Made by a program: the position numbers and the translations under genes
The notes under the pieces: generated by a model
Seen by the model: only the letters and a program-made list of their open reading frames with translations
Database searches by the model: none
What the model was told of the DNA's origin: nothing
Part shown: piece after piece, positions 11,284 through 26,321 of the stretch
Layout of the letters: each line of letters starts with the position of its first letter
Position numbering within the stretch: the stretch's first letter is position 1
From: Flaccisagitta enflata
Lineage: Eukaryota; Chaetognatha; Sagittoidea; Aphragmophora
NCBI GenBank assembly: GCA_965153355.1
Contig: OZ231126.1
Span: 33,542,001-33,606,000 of the forward strand
Length of the DNA stretch: 64,000 nucleotides
Direction of reading: 5' to 3'

Positions 11284-13334
11284 ACTCCAGGGAAGCGATA
11301 TCTGCCAAACCACTTTGAATGAAGCTAAAATTTTTTACCCCATAATGCACCTATAGGTCCCCTATATTGCATAAGGTTTTGGAGCGAATCCGAGAATTTC
11401 ATTTTTTTTTTACAAAAAAAAATTTTTTCAGTTTTTTTGCTGATTTCAACCACAAAAATTGCACACAAGAAAAATTCTTTCTTATGTATGTTAGTGAGAC
11501 ACATTAGTGAGACACATTTACACAAAATTCATTTTTTGTTGGAGATTTTCCGCCTATTTTTAGGGCCACGGCACCCACAACTCAAAAAACACAAAAAGTC
11601 AAATATCTCCTCAGGATTTCAATAAAATCTCCTGATTTTTGGTGTGGTAGTAGTTTTTGGAGTCAATAACAAGTGTGCAAAATTTCAGCCCTTCAAAAAA
11701 AATTTTGACGCAGTTATGAAATTTTGAAATATTCACAAAATGCAATGTAGGACGTTTTTGCCCCCAAAATTTTTTTTTCAAATGAAAAATTCTGCCAATT
11801 GTTATTTTTTGACATAACTAATTACAAATTAAGAGATTCTGAAAAAAAATTTGAACTAGCCCTTGTAGAAAAAAAAATTTTTTCTTAAAAATTGTGAAAA
11901 TGACCCATTTTTTAAAGTTGAATAAAAACTGTTCCTGTTATCCGATCATCTTAATTTTTGGTGGACTTGTTACCTATTATCTACCCTAACTTCGCCTTAA
12001 ATTTGAGCTCACTGCGACTAACGGTTGCGGAGATATTGACATTCGAAGTTACTTTGTCAGAGCAAAATCAGCAAAATTTGTATTTTGGCCATTTTTGAGC
12101 TTGCATAAAATTTCATTTTTTCTTTCAGAGACCTCCATTTTAGCTGAAGTTACTCAGGTTTAAACATATACACATATTCCAAAAATTTACACTTGTCAGT
12201 CAAGCCGTTTTAGGGATATGATGGTCCAAAGTTTTAAAAAAAACTAATTTTGCAACAAAAACTAAGATAATTTTTCAAAATTTAAAAAAAAAAAGTTGTC
12301 ATCAGGGTTTTGGATCTGGATGAATTAGATAATTCCCAATTGTTTTGACCCCCCCTTTAAAGACTATTTTTTTGAAAAATTTTCGCTTATTTTTTTCCTG
12401 AAGATTTGGTTGAAAAATTGGCATTTTAAAAACTTTGGACCATCTTATCCCTAAAACGGCTTGACTGACTAGTGTGAAATTTTGGAATATGAATATATGT
12501 TTAAACCTGAGTAACTTCAGCTAAAATGGAGGTCTCTGAAAGAAAAAATGAAATTTTATGCAAGCTCAAAAATGGCCAAAATACAAATTTTGCTGATTTT
12601 GCTCTGACAAAGTAACTTCGAACATCAATATCTCCGCAACCTTTAGTCGCAGTGAGCTCAAATTTTAGGTGAAGTTAGGGTAGATAATAGGTAACAACTC
12701 CACCAAAAATTAAGATGATTGGATAACAGGATAAGTTTTTATTTAACTTAAAAAAATGGGTCATTTTCACAATTTTTGAGAAAAATTTTTTTTTCTAAAA
12801 TAAGCAATTCAAATTTTTTCAGAATCCTTTTAATTTGTATCACACAAAAAATAATAACTGCAGGAATTTTCATTTGAAAAAAAATTTCTAGGGCAAAACA
12901 TCCTATATTGCATTTTAATTATTTAAATTAAGAACTATAAATGTAATTTTTTTGAATATTTGAAATTTTAACACTTCTATTATGACCTAAAACTACTTGA
13001 CTACACCAAAATCAGGAGACTAATAATTTAAGAGATATTCACTTTTTGTGTTTTTGAGTTTTGGGTGCCAGACCCAAAATAAAGGAAAATCTCCAATAAA
13101 AATGAATTTTGTGTAAATGTCTCACTAACACATTCATAAAACGGAATTTTTCTTGTGTGTAATTTTTGTGGTTGAAATCAGCAAAAAAACTGAAAAAAAA
13201 ATTTTTTGTAAAAAAAAAATGAAATTCTCGGATTCGCTCCAAAACCTTATGCAATATAGGGGACCTAAAGGTGCATTATGGGGTAAAAAATTTTAGCTTC
13301 ATTCAAAGCGGTTTGGCAGATATCGCTTCCCTGG

Positions 13335-13337
<3 letters not shown>
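11284..13337. mobile_element. 2.05-kb palindromic foldback element
   Basis: The sequence from ACTCCAGGGAAGCGATATC at 11284 to its reverse complement ending at 13337 is one imperfect inverted repeat. Arms are about 1 kb and the centre lies near 12240-12425. Matching blocks include TTTTACCCCATAATGCACCT (11334) with its mirror near 13270, and the AAGCCGTTTTAGGGAT block near 12202 with its mirror near 12450. The arms differ by substitutions and small indels, so the element is not new. There is no coding frame and no clear target-site duplication. It could be a foldback or MITE-type transposon. Confidence 0.85.

Positions 13338-13396
<59 letters not shown>
13336..13396. repeat. (CT)n microsatellite
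   Basis: About 60 bp of CT directly abut the right end of the palindromic element. Confidence 0.95.
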
Positions 13397-13402
<6 letters not shown>

Positions 13403-13414
13403 CGGAACATCGAC

Positions 13415-13470
13415 TGAGACTAGCTTTTATATCACAGGCATTTGAGACTAGCTTTTATATCACAGGCATT
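13415..13470. repeat. 28-bp tandem duplication carrying a splice-acceptor-like sequence
   Basis: The unit TGAGACTAGCTTTTATATCA... is present twice in a row (13415-13442 and 13443-13470). Each copy contains TTTTATATCACAG, a plausible 3' splice site. The second copy lies directly before the Cys-rich reading frame, so the acceptor of that exon may be duplicated. Confidence 0.8.
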
Positions 13471-13630
13471 TGAGGCGAGCGACGATTGCTGTGAGATTCG
13501 TTTTTGCTTCGGCGGCGATGATTGCTGCGCTCACGGAACCTGCGGCTTCGGCGAAGGCGATTGTGACCACGATTACGACTGCGGCTACGGACTTTCCTGT
13601 GGAGTCAACAACTGCAGGTTCCATCATTGA
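13466..13630 (+). CDS. Probable terminal exon of a Cys-rich secreted domain protein
   Basis: From the acceptor-like CACAG at 13461-13465 the frame reads AFEASDDCCEIRFCF, then GGDDCCAHGTCGFGEGDCD, then HDYDCGYGLSCGVNNC and RFHH before TGA at 13628. Ten cysteines fall in about 54 residues. The pattern GEGDCDxDxDCxxGLxCGxNNC matches a short Cys-rich domain I recall from several marine invertebrate extracellular proteins; I do not know its function. The codons are GC-rich (GGC, TGC, GAC), unlike the AT-rich surroundings, and every third position looks selected. Upstream exons would lie before the (CT)n tract, and none is visible in this window, so it may be a gene fragment. The start at 13466 is a splice inference; the frame is open upstream to 13442. 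Confidence 0.55.
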   Translation, partial: AFEASDDCCEIRFCFGGDDCCAHGTCGFGEGDCDHDYDCGYGLSCGVNNCRFHH

Positions 13631-13804
13631 ATCATAGAACATTCTCTTAAACCATTTACTTAACCTGTCACCACGGGGGTCCACGGCACATTTTTGTGGT
13701 AGTAGAGGGGAAACCAATCCGATCATAAGCCCTCGGGGCACTTTTCCTCGGGTTGATATATTTTTCTAGGGACAGGAACCCCAAATTCAGTCTTTTTTTT
13801 TAAA
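13631..13804. other. Sequence after the Cys-rich exon (possible 3' UTR)
   Basis: About 170 bp of non-repetitive sequence follow the stop. No clear AATAAA signal is seen. A Family A copy follows. Confidence 0.3.
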
Positions 13805-13917
13805 CAAGGCCAAGTAGGCCAATAAGGTGCGACGTGTGGATCGTCGAACGAATGCGTTACCCAACCGACCGACCGACAGACGGACACAGCTCAGTTATAG
13901 ATGCGCTTTGGTCGCAC
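13805..13917 (-). mobile_element. Family A element, GGTGC-hairpin subfamily (A2), 113 bp
   Basis: Read on the minus strand it has the 5' hairpin remnant GTGCGACCAAAGCGC, the CTATAACTGAG stretch, a GTCGGTCGGTCGG block, CACGTCGCACC, and the 3' hairpin GGCCTACTTGGCC followed by TTG and a T run. It closely matches 25935-26072 and 50394-50527 and is one of the shortest complete copies. There is no coding frame. Confidence 0.75.
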
Positions 13918-15185
<1,268 letters not shown>

Positions 15186-15289
15186 CTCTCAATCTCTATC
15201 TCTCAGTCTCTCCCTCAATTTCAATCTCCTCTGTCTATTTTAGGTTGATAACAGAATTCAAAAAAGAATGGAAGAAATAAATCAGTTTA

Positions 15290-15515
15290 ACATGGTTTAA
15301 ATGATCAAAAATGTCTTAAAATGACATAATGACCTGATGAACAAAAATGACTTAGAATGACTTTAAATGACTTACAATGCCTTAAGATTACTTAAAATGA
15401 CTAAAAAAAACAAAAGTGATGAAAAAAGTTAAGTGTGATCGACTGACCGACCGACCAATAAATCAATAGACGGACAAAGCGGGTTGTAGAATGGCATGCT
15501 GGTGACAAAAAATCT
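15290..15515 (-). mobile_element. Decayed Family A copy with AATGACTTA array
   Basis: Short AAAATGACTTA-like units precede AAGTGTGATCGACTGACCG and GACAAAGCGGGTTGTAGA, the minus-strand order seen in the copy at 60394-60564. The terminal palindrome has decayed to ATGGCATGCTGGTGAC. It is related to the copy at 61309-61544, which has AAGTCATTTT units. Confidence 0.55.
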
Positions 15516-15749
15516 AATCAAGATTAAACAAATAAATAATATAACTTCTGTTTGTGTCTCATCTGATGTTGTTTTTTCATTTATTCAGTTCTTTTTTTCT
15601 ACAACAATCATTGTAACTAAAAACTAGTTGTAAGCCACAATTTGCTTTAGGCAATCATTTTCATCAAAGATGATAAAGAAAAACTAGTTAGAGTACCTTG
15701 TTGAAATAAAGTATCGTGTTTAGATATACTATTTTTGATGAGGAGAAAT

Positions 15750-15835
15750 GTTAGATAGATGAATGAATGAATAGAATGAATGAATGCATGAACAAATGAA
15801 TGAATGCATGAAAGAATAAATGAATAAAAAAAAAA
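15750..15835. repeat. (GAAT)n-like imperfect microsatellite
   Basis: GAATGAATG, GCATGAA and AATAAATGAATAA units are interleaved over about 85 bp. Confidence 0.8.
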
Positions 15836-15994
15836 GGAAAGAAAGAAAGAAAAAAATAAACACATCAATTAATAAATAGATTAAACTGTAACAGTGTCAT
15901 TCTTGTATTGGAATGATATAGTTTTGACATTTATATTATTTGAACCCAATTATAAAACATTCCGTAACTGTATGTAGCATAGAAATTTCTTGGT

Positions 15995-16290
15995 AAGAGA
16001 GAGAAAGAGAGAGAGAAAGAGAGAAGAAGAAAGAGAGAGAAAGAGACAGACAGAGAGAAAGAGTCAGAGAGATACAGAGACAGAGAGCGGCAATTTATTC
16101 TTGATTCAGAATATGAAGTTGGGGATAATTCACGCGTTATTGGCGTCGCTCTTTCTTGTCGTTCAACAGCGGCGGCCTCATGTACACCAGCTGTGTCGTA
16201 ACTACGTGGTTGCCCCGTTTGAAGTTGCGTACGCGACTAGAAAAGAAACTTGTCAGCAGTGAGAAAGCTCTATTATTTACACAGACACAG

Positions 16291-16389
<99 letters not shown>

Positions 16390-16411
16390 CAGAGAGACAG
16401 AGAGAAAACAA
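15995..16411. repeat. (GA)n-rich flank ending at the assembly gap
   Basis: GA and GACAGA repeats at 15995-16090 and 16285-16411 bracket about 190 bp of unique sequence. The second block runs into the N gap, consistent with assembly stopping in a microsatellite. Confidence 0.85.
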
Positions 16412-16421
16412 NNNNNNNNNN
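16412..16421. other. 10-base N gap (scaffold join)
   Basis: Ten Ns of presumably arbitrary length. The base after the gap is the first base of the 30-kb inverted repeat, so the order and orientation across this point are not proven. Confidence 0.98.
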
Positions 16422-16514
16422 TTTGCTTTACTGCTCCTGCCCAATTGCTTGGAAAGCCTGTTCATTGCCACTGCCCACACGCATGCGACTTCGGTAGCCA
16501 TGTATACATCCTTG
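16422..16514 (+). mobile_element. Family A element truncated by the N gap (3' part)
   Basis: The 3' half of the copy found complete at 46338-46506: CTGCCCACACGCATGCGACT, then CGGTAGCCATGTATACATCC and TTG. The missing 5' half would lie in the gap. Confidence 0.8.
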
Positions 16515-16720
16515 TTCCCTCCCTAAGCTGCGCGCGTTTATTCAGTTTCTACCTTGTTTGAGTGTATTCCTTGGGAGGCATATTGTGTAGAACTTCATAT
16601 ACTCATTATTTTGTTTCAATGATGAGTTACTTGACTTTTTACCATTACTAACGGCTTTATGCAACGCTTATTGCTTCTTTATCTGTCCTTAGACTGGTCT
16701 TTTTGCCCCAGTCTCTTTCA

Positions 16721-16940
<220 letters not shown>

Positions 16941-17534
16941 GTTTGGACCATTTTAGTTATAGATGTCCTGTAGGACACTGGGGTGAATTTCCAGACGTCC
17001 GTCCGTCCGTCCTTCCATCCGTCCATCCATCCGTCCGTCCGTCCGTCCGTACTTACGTCCGTCTGTCCGTCCCCCCCACCAAAGCCTCTGAGCCTCATAC
17101 TTCCATTAAATAACATGGAAAATTTAAGAAATGCAAAATTCCTATTGAATAACATGGAAAATTAATAAAGAAATGAAAAAAATATGAAATTCCCATTGAA
17201 TAACATTGAAAATTTAATAGAAGTTAAAATCATGGGAAATACCTATTGAATAAAATGGGAAGTTGACAATCTCTTGACAGAGCTACAAAATTGAGATTGA
17301 ATAACATGGAAAATTGACAATGAAATGGAAAAATTCAAAATGTATTCTGTGGACAATAGAAAGTAATCAAAAGAGCCTCAAATGTGCCTTTCAGGATGTC
17401 TGGAAATTCACCCCTATGTTCTACAGGACATCGGCTTTTTGGGGCCGCTGCCCTGCTCTCACTCCACTTTTGCAGCTAATCACTCCAAGCAGGGCATCGG
17501 GTACCGCTGACCATGTGCGATCCTTGGATGACTA

Positions 17535-17535
<1 letters not shown>
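16941..17535 (+). mobile_element. Family B element, left-arm copy
   Basis: The 5' part reads GATGTCCTGTAGGACAC, GGGGTGAATTTCCAGACG and a (TCCG)n-type block. The body holds diverged ~40-60 bp units around TGAATAACATGGAAAATT. The 3' part is GGAAATTCACCCCTATG, GGGGCCGCTGCCCTGC, a tail with GGGTACCGCTGACCATG, and CCTTGGATGACTAG before TT. The terminal CTAG after a hairpin-capable region recalls a Helitron 3' end. The GC hairpin at the 5' end, present in the right-arm partner (45501-46077), is replaced here. Confidence 0.75.
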
Positions 17536-18505
<970 letters not shown>

Positions 18506-18521
18506 TCCGTCTCTGTCTCTG

Positions 18522-18614
<93 letters not shown>

Positions 18615-18799
18615 CTCTCATTCTTCAATTTTTGGTCCACCCATTTCTTTTTCCATCCTTTCCTCAATCCATCACGTGACTTCCGTCCCAATATCCTCAT
18701 AAAAACTCGTGCCGACTCATCTTCTTTTCAAAATCTCTGTCTGTCTTTCTGGTTCTCTGTCTTTCTTTTTCTCTGTCCCACAGTTTCTCTGTCTCACAG

Positions 18800-18868
<69 letters not shown>

Positions 18869-18913
18869 CACACACACACTTCTGCTTACTCTCTCTTCCT
18901 CTTTGTCTCTCTT

Positions 18914-18998
<85 letters not shown>

Positions 18999-19042
18999 TA
19001 CATAATCACACACAGACACACACACTTACTCTCTTTTCCTCT

Positions 19043-19138
<96 letters not shown>

Positions 19139-19165
19139 TCTCTCTCACACACACACACACACACA
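18506..19165. repeat. Cluster of (CT)n, (GTCTCT)n and (CA)n microsatellites
   Basis: CT runs at about 18541-18608, 18800-18861, 18920-18990 and 19050-19130 end in short (CA)n tracts. The Ser-Leu and Arg-Glu open frames across them are artefacts of the dinucleotides. The right-arm equivalents are at 44100-44675. Confidence 0.95.
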
Positions 19166-19330
19166 CTCACGCACTTCCGCTCACTCTCTCTTCCTCCTCA
19201 TATCTCTGTCTCTCTCTATCTCTGTCTCTATCTCTATCTCCCTCTTCTTCATCTAATCACCGCCCGGCCTTCTTTTATGATATAAACCTCGCCCCTCGTT
19301 TGTGGTTCTCTTTCACTCTCTATCATTCTC

Positions 19331-19335
<5 letters not shown>

Positions 19336-19427
<92 letters not shown>
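19336..19427. repeat. (CT)n microsatellite
   Basis: About 90 bp. The sequence just before it (19280-19335) does not match the right arm (44030-44080), one of the few unique segments replaced between arms. Confidence 0.9.
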
Positions 19428-19429
<2 letters not shown>

Positions 19430-20390
19430 GATGTTTCACAAACGCTTCTGGCTGACAGTTAGTCTCGCGTAGCCGCGGGTCCTTTTTTGAGACTGTACAT
19501 TTCTAAATGAACTCAATCTCTCTCCATTGACTCATAGTGGGTCGGACCTGCCAGAGTCTTTACCACCTCCACCGACGTGAAATTAAGGTAGGCGCTTGTG
19601 TAATCATAGAATATTAAAACATCGGGCTCCTAATTACTGATTCAAGTAATCGCTCGCCCAAAAGGAAACAGAAGGCGAATAAAGTTATTACGCTTTCTCA
19701 CAGGTGGAAATCGTGGAATATACTTAAGATTTCTGACAAAAAAAAAGAAATCAAAGGAGGGCCGAGAGTGAGATTACTTATTGAGAAAAAGAGAAAAGAG
19801 AGAGAGGCGAAGAAAACAGACAGATATAGACAGATAAAATAGGAGTGAGATAAAGAAATAAAACGAACGATAGGGAAGGAAATTAATTATGCACGAAGTA
19901 TTCCACGAAGCAGAAACCTCTGGGTATTTTCTTTTTTCTTTCTTTTTTCTTTCTTTGATTCCTTTTCCATAACCATCCCTTAATTCTTTTTCTTGTGGCT
20001 GCGCTGCCTACAAAAGACAAAACGAAAAGAAAAGATAGAGATGAATCAGGGATGGATTAAAAGGAGGAAAAAGAAGAAGTGGAAAACCCAAAAATCAAAG
20101 AAAAATCAAATAAGAGGGGAAAAAAGATGATACCGCGTAAATGGAGATAAGGAAAGGAGAAAAAAGGCGGTTCAAGGAGAGAAAGGAAAATATGCAAATG
20201 GAGGAAACATTGGCTTAATTTGTCGTTTTTTTTGTCGTTTTCTTTTTTTTTCCATTTCTTCTCCTTTCGTCTTTTTCATTTGATAGTTAATCTCGTATTT
20301 CAATATCGAGGGTAAGAACTAAGGAGCATGAGAAACCGGGGTTCAAGTAGATGCCATTCATCATATCATCCTCTCAATCCATTAAACACG

Positions 20391-20394
<4 letters not shown>
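19428..20394. other. Unique non-coding segment
   Basis: Nearly 1 kb of ordinary sequence mirrored at 42995-43970. No convincing coding frame or RNA gene is seen. Confidence 0.5.

Positions 20395-20442
<48 letters not shown>
20395..20442. repeat. (GT)n microsatellite; empty site of the right-arm MITE
   Basis: An uninterrupted GT tract. The right-arm equivalent is split by a palindromic element at 42624-42936. Confidence 0.9.
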
Positions 20443-20445
<3 letters not shown>

Positions 20446-20773
20446 GATTTGTCAATGTGTTTATGGGTGTGAAGCTGATGATGATGATTCATGTACTCGT
20501 TACATTTCTAGTCTGACGTGTCCTTGGTGTGTGTAAGAACAAGAAAAAAAGAAAAGAAATGAACTCGACCGCAAAAATTACACGATGATCAAGTACTGAG
20601 ATTATTGTGAAAGCGACTAAGCGAGAAAGAATTATAAAATGGAAAATGAATCCAAACCACAAACTTGTCCCTTTGGCCGTGTGAGAACCGGAAATACATG
20701 ATTATGTCTGTCTTTCTTTCTCTTGTTGCTAAGTGTGTCTGTCTGTCTCTGTCTCTGTGTCTGTCTGTCTCTG

Positions 20774-20782
<9 letters not shown>

Positions 20783-20853
<71 letters not shown>

Positions 20854-20966
20854 GTCCATCCAGAAAGTTCTAGTGTATTTTAGGTGCCGGATGTAACCGG
20901 CTAAAAGTCTGGGATCAGGTCACGAGGGTTTTTTTCGATCGTTAAAAAAAGATCTCCTCTGTCTCT

Positions 20967-21023
<57 letters not shown>
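20783..21023. repeat. Two (CT)n microsatellites
   Basis: CT at 20783-20852, preceded by (CTGTCT)n, and again at 20967-21023. The partners are 42221-42250 and 42047-42102. Confidence 0.95.
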
Positions 21024-21026
<3 letters not shown>

Positions 21027-21226
21027 GCTCCTTCGAATATCAGAGACTGAACCCGCCAGCGCAGCCCAGCGGCCGCCGCCCTCACCGCCTCTGCCCCCGC
21101 CTTACAAATTCCCTCCCACACAAAGTGAAAAAGATAGAATGAAAACCGAACGAAAAGAAAATAAGAAATAGAGACAGGCAAAGATGAAAGTGACAGAGAA
21201 AAACAATATTGTACCATAAAAGCGGG

Positions 21227-21423
21227 AAGGAAAGAAAGAAAGAAATAAAGAAAGAAAGAAAGAAAGAGAGAAAGAAAGGAAGAAAGACAGAAAGAAACAA
21301 AGAAACAAACAAAGAAAGAAACGAACAAAGAAAGAAAGAAACAAAGAAAGAAAGAATGAAAGAAAGAAACAAAGAAACAAAGAATGAAAGAAAGAAACAA
21401 AGAAAGAAACCAAGAAAGAAACC

Positions 21424-21499
<76 letters not shown>

Positions 21500-21522
21500 A
21501 GAGAGAAAGAAAGAAAGAAGAG

Positions 21523-21577
<55 letters not shown>
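21227..21577. repeat. (GAAA)n microsatellite abutting a transposon fragment
   Basis: About 350 bp of GAAA with GAAC and GAGA variants. It joins the transposase remnant directly at 21577/21578, while in the right arm about 500 bp separate the two. Confidence 0.95.
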
Positions 21578-21787
21578 CACTTGAGGCCTATTGAGAACTA
21601 CTGGGCTGCTCTGAAGCAAACAGTGTATACAGGGGGTTACTATAATAAGTCACTCGATGCTTTGCAGCAACAAATCTATGCCAAAATTTGCCAAATCGGC
21701 CAACAGTTCATCATCGATATTTTCCGCCCGATCAACAACAGTATTGCTAGATCTGCGGCAGATTGTCCATACTCGACCTTAAAATGA
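21578..21787 (+). pseudogene. Tc1/mariner-like transposase, C-terminal fragment
   Basis: About 69 residues beginning HLRPIENYWAALKQTVY, then TGGYYNKSLDALQQQI, and ending at TGA 21785-21787. The (L)RPIENYW segment is typical of the region carrying the third acidic catalytic residue of IS630/Tc1/mariner DDE transposases. The N-terminal DNA-binding region and the first two catalytic aspartates are absent. Upstream the frame runs into (GAAA)n, giving a meaningless Lys/Glu/Arg extension. This copy cannot encode an active enzyme. Confidence 0.75.
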
Positions 21788-21942
21788 TTTAATATTTTTT
21801 ACTTCATTGCTGCTTTTTGGCTCTTACATATTTATATTTACAATATCCTTGCATTCAAGCCATATTTTGCACAGATTTGATCTAATTTGAACAGTTATCA
21901 AATGTTTCATTGGACTTGTGCCAAATTTCCTGCTCAGGGTGT
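21578..21942 (+). mobile_element. Tc1/mariner-like element, 3' fragment (left arm)
   Basis: The fragment runs from the transposase C-terminal coding part to one terminal inverted repeat ending CAGGGTGT at 21942, followed by TA. The other end is missing; the complete pair of ends is seen in the right arm at 40607-41203. Confidence 0.8.
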
Positions 21943-22927
21943 TACAAGGAGAACGGGAATTTGAGCTTTCGAACGACCGTTTATGAGGGCAGGTCCTGAG
22001 TGTTAAATGGCGAAAAAATATGTGTTCCTTAATTCGTTTTTGACGCCCAAGAAAAATGACAAATCCTCGTGTCAAGTCAAAGAAATTCCTCAAAGACACA
22101 CACAAAGAAAAAAAATCTTCTTTCTCATAAATCTTTAGATTCAGGGAAAAAATCGGGCTATAAATGTGGGCGTGGAAAAGTTGGAAACACGTTTTTGTAT
22201 GAGGGCCAAAACTGGGGTCGAATGAAAACATCAATTGTACCATTTTGGCATTTGTTCTGATATTCATGGGAATGAAAGTGCACTTGTAAGAGAAAGAAAA
22301 CGGGTAAAAATACCGTTTTAACTTTAAACAAAACAATCGCGGCTGAGCTGCGTTCGTCTTTTTGATACTTGATGAGAGTTTTATCCTTCAAAAAAAAAAA
22401 AACAAAAAAAAAAAAACCCGTATTTTGATTTTTAATAGGACTGAAAATAATGCAGTGGATTTGGATTTGACTTCGTTAAGGCATTGACACCCTCTTGAGC
22501 GTCGTCAGTGCACGATTCTCCCTAATGGTGATTCTCGGGTCAAAACACTGAAGTTTGGCACGGCCCGATTCACACTTAAATCCTACGATTTGCGTCCCAT
22601 TTTTTAAAAAAGAGAAGAAAAAAACGAAATTAAGCCACGTGTTATTTTCGCCGGTTTTTACTTCCTGAACCACAAGAGTTGATGAGCTGAGAAAGATATT
22701 GATTACGTAAAATAAGAAAAAAAGAGGAGAGAGAGAGAATATTTCATAGGAACGATTTACGGTTTGTTTAGACGTCTACGTTCCTCAGAACGGTTCACTC
22801 CCCCTCCTAAATAAATTTGCTCCCTCCAATGCACTTGTTAAAGTTGCTTTTTTTTTTCAACAATTAAAAAGAAATATCACTCTGGGGAGGAAGAGGAGAG
22901 GATAGTGAAGGGAGAGAAGGAGAGGTA
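21943..22927. other. Unique non-coding segment
   Basis: Mirrored at 39618-40606. A 170-codon minus-strand frame (21824-22336) is open in both arms but runs through the transposon end, so I do not call it a gene. Confidence 0.5.
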
Positions 22928-23013
22928 GATGGTGGTGGTGGTGGTGGTGGTGGTGGTGGTGGTGGGGGTGGTGGTGGGGTGGTGGTGGTGGTGGTGGTGG
23001 TGGTGGTGGTGGA
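22928..23013. repeat. (GGT)n microsatellite
   Basis: About 85 bp here and about 45 bp of the complement at 39573-39617. A GA- and GGA-rich tract follows to 23105. Confidence 0.95.
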
Positions 23014-23264
23014 AGAACAGTCAGGCAATAAGGATGAATATTATGAGGAGGAAGAGGAGCAGGAGGAGGAGAAGGAGGAATAAAGTGAGGGCCGAGGAGG
23101 AAGAGGCGCGATTGATGAAATCGCGGGTGTACTAGTTACAGATAAGCGCGATTTTGGAGTTTGATAAGCCGGTTAAAAGCTTGAAAATTATAAATGAAGT
23201 GATGATTATGAAAGGATTATTTTCAAAAAAAGTGATACAGATAACAAGACCAAAATGAGAGAGG

Positions 23265-23268
<4 letters not shown>

Positions 23269-23360
<92 letters not shown>
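23269..23360. repeat. (GA)n microsatellite
   Basis: About 90 bp; the partner is (CT)n at 39221-39319. Confidence 0.95.
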
Positions 23361-24628
<1,268 letters not shown>

Positions 24629-24949
24629 CTCTTTTTGAAACTAGGTGAAAGGTGAAAACGGATTGGAACCCTACTCTAGGGTAAACAAAGGGTTAACGTA
24701 TTAAAAGTTTTCAACCCCCTAAGAAGAGGAGGAAGAAGAAGAAGAAGAACAAGATGAAGAAAAAAAAGGAAGAAAATCGAGCAAGGATCAAACAAAAGCA
24801 AAAGAATTCCGCGAAAAATACTCGAAATATCCAAGGCCAACTCATTCTTGAAGGAAACATTTCTTAATCGAGAGAAAGACGACAAGCAAAAAAAAATTAA
24901 GAAAAAAAAAGGGGATAGAAACTAAGACAGAAACTTAAAAAGGACGATG

Positions 24950-25157
<208 letters not shown>

Positions 25158-25463
25158 TGAATGAAAGGAAGAATGAATTAAAAAAAATATGATGAGAGAA
25201 GAAAAAAAAAAGAAAGAAAGCGGAAAAGTAAAGTGACTAACTACCCGACAAACAGACAGATAGAAATCATCACTAAATAGATATTAAAACAGAAAAATCC
25301 CAAGTACGAACGTGTTTACGTCACGCAGGAATTTTTATTTAACAACATGTTTGACGTCAGCATCTTTCCTTGTTGATCTGATTATCTTATAAAGGTCAGT
25401 CACGCAGTTTGGGGGAAAAACCAAATTGGTTCCATGACGACAACAACAACAACCACTATACTG

Positions 25464-25502
<39 letters not shown>

Positions 25503-25934
25503 AACAAAGTTTATGATGAACGACGACGATGATGATGGAGACCACGTCAACGGTAAGTGTCACGTCTAATTACAATACTTGTAAAACAACCGTTTAAGAA
25601 ATTGTATCCTTCCATCAAAGCGAAGACTGAGCTGACGTCATTAATGAGCTGAATATACTAATTGATTATTATGATCGAATCACCAGGTTCATGCGATATC
25701 AGGATGCGTGCAACTGCATTGATCGTAATTATAATTCCCTCATACACCGCTGATAGATTTGGAAAGATGCCTTGAAATGTTTATTCCTTCTATGATTTGA
25801 ATGGTTATGAGTAAAGGAGTGGCTCTGACCCAACTCCGTATTTTTGCCGACTTGGTTTCAAAGTTATACCTACGATTGCGCAATAATAAGAAAAACTGAT
25901 TTTTCTCAATCTTTTCTTCCTCTTTCAGATATGA
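25158..25934. other. Unique segment with (GAC)n
   Basis: Contains (GAC)n at 25468-25503, mirrored as (GTC)n at 37032-37075. The rest is unique, mirrored at 36605-37377. No gene is supported. Confidence 0.5.
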
Positions 25935-26072
25935 ACAAGGCCAAGTAGGCCAATAAGGTGCGACGTGTGGATCGTCGAACGAATGCGTTACCCGACCGAC
26001 AGACCAACCAACCGACTGACCGACCAACCGACCGACCAACACAGCCAGTTATAGAGGTGCTCTGTCGCACCT
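25935..26072 (-). mobile_element. Family A element, A2 subfamily, left-arm copy
   Basis: Minus-strand order: 5' hairpin AGGTGC-GACAGA-GCACCT, CTATAACTGG, a GGTC block, GTCGCACC, then the 3' hairpin GGCCTACTTGGCC with TTG. It is followed by T-poor flank at 3' and preceded by TTTTT at 5'. The partner is 36471-36603, so the insertion predates the arm duplication or the haplotype split. Confidence 0.85.
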
Positions 26073-26220
26073 AAAAATATTCTATATTGATAAACTGAAA
26101 CCAACTTGTCGAGTAAAGAGAGGCCTGGTTCATGACATTGGTTAGTTGTGCCACGTTATCAAAGTAAAATTGCTCTATGATAGTCATCATTAATAAATTA
26201 TAACGAAGGTTGACAATCAC

Positions 26221-26228
26221 ACACACAC

Positions 26229-26319
<91 letters not shown>
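26221..26319. repeat. (CA)n microsatellite
   Basis: About 100 bp; the partner (GT)n at 36173-36326 is about 150 bp. Confidence 0.95.

Positions 26320-26321
<2 letters not shown>

Noticed and set aside
21209-21577. Lys/Glu/Arg-rich N-terminal extension of the transposase frame
   Set aside because: It is the (GAAA)n tract fused in frame by chance; the right-arm copy has different sequence upstream.
21824-22336. 170-codon minus-strand ORF, also open in the right arm (40213-40725, plus)
   Set aside because: It runs through the terminal inverted repeat of the mariner-like element and is kept in both arms only because the arms are nearly identical. No domain is recognised.
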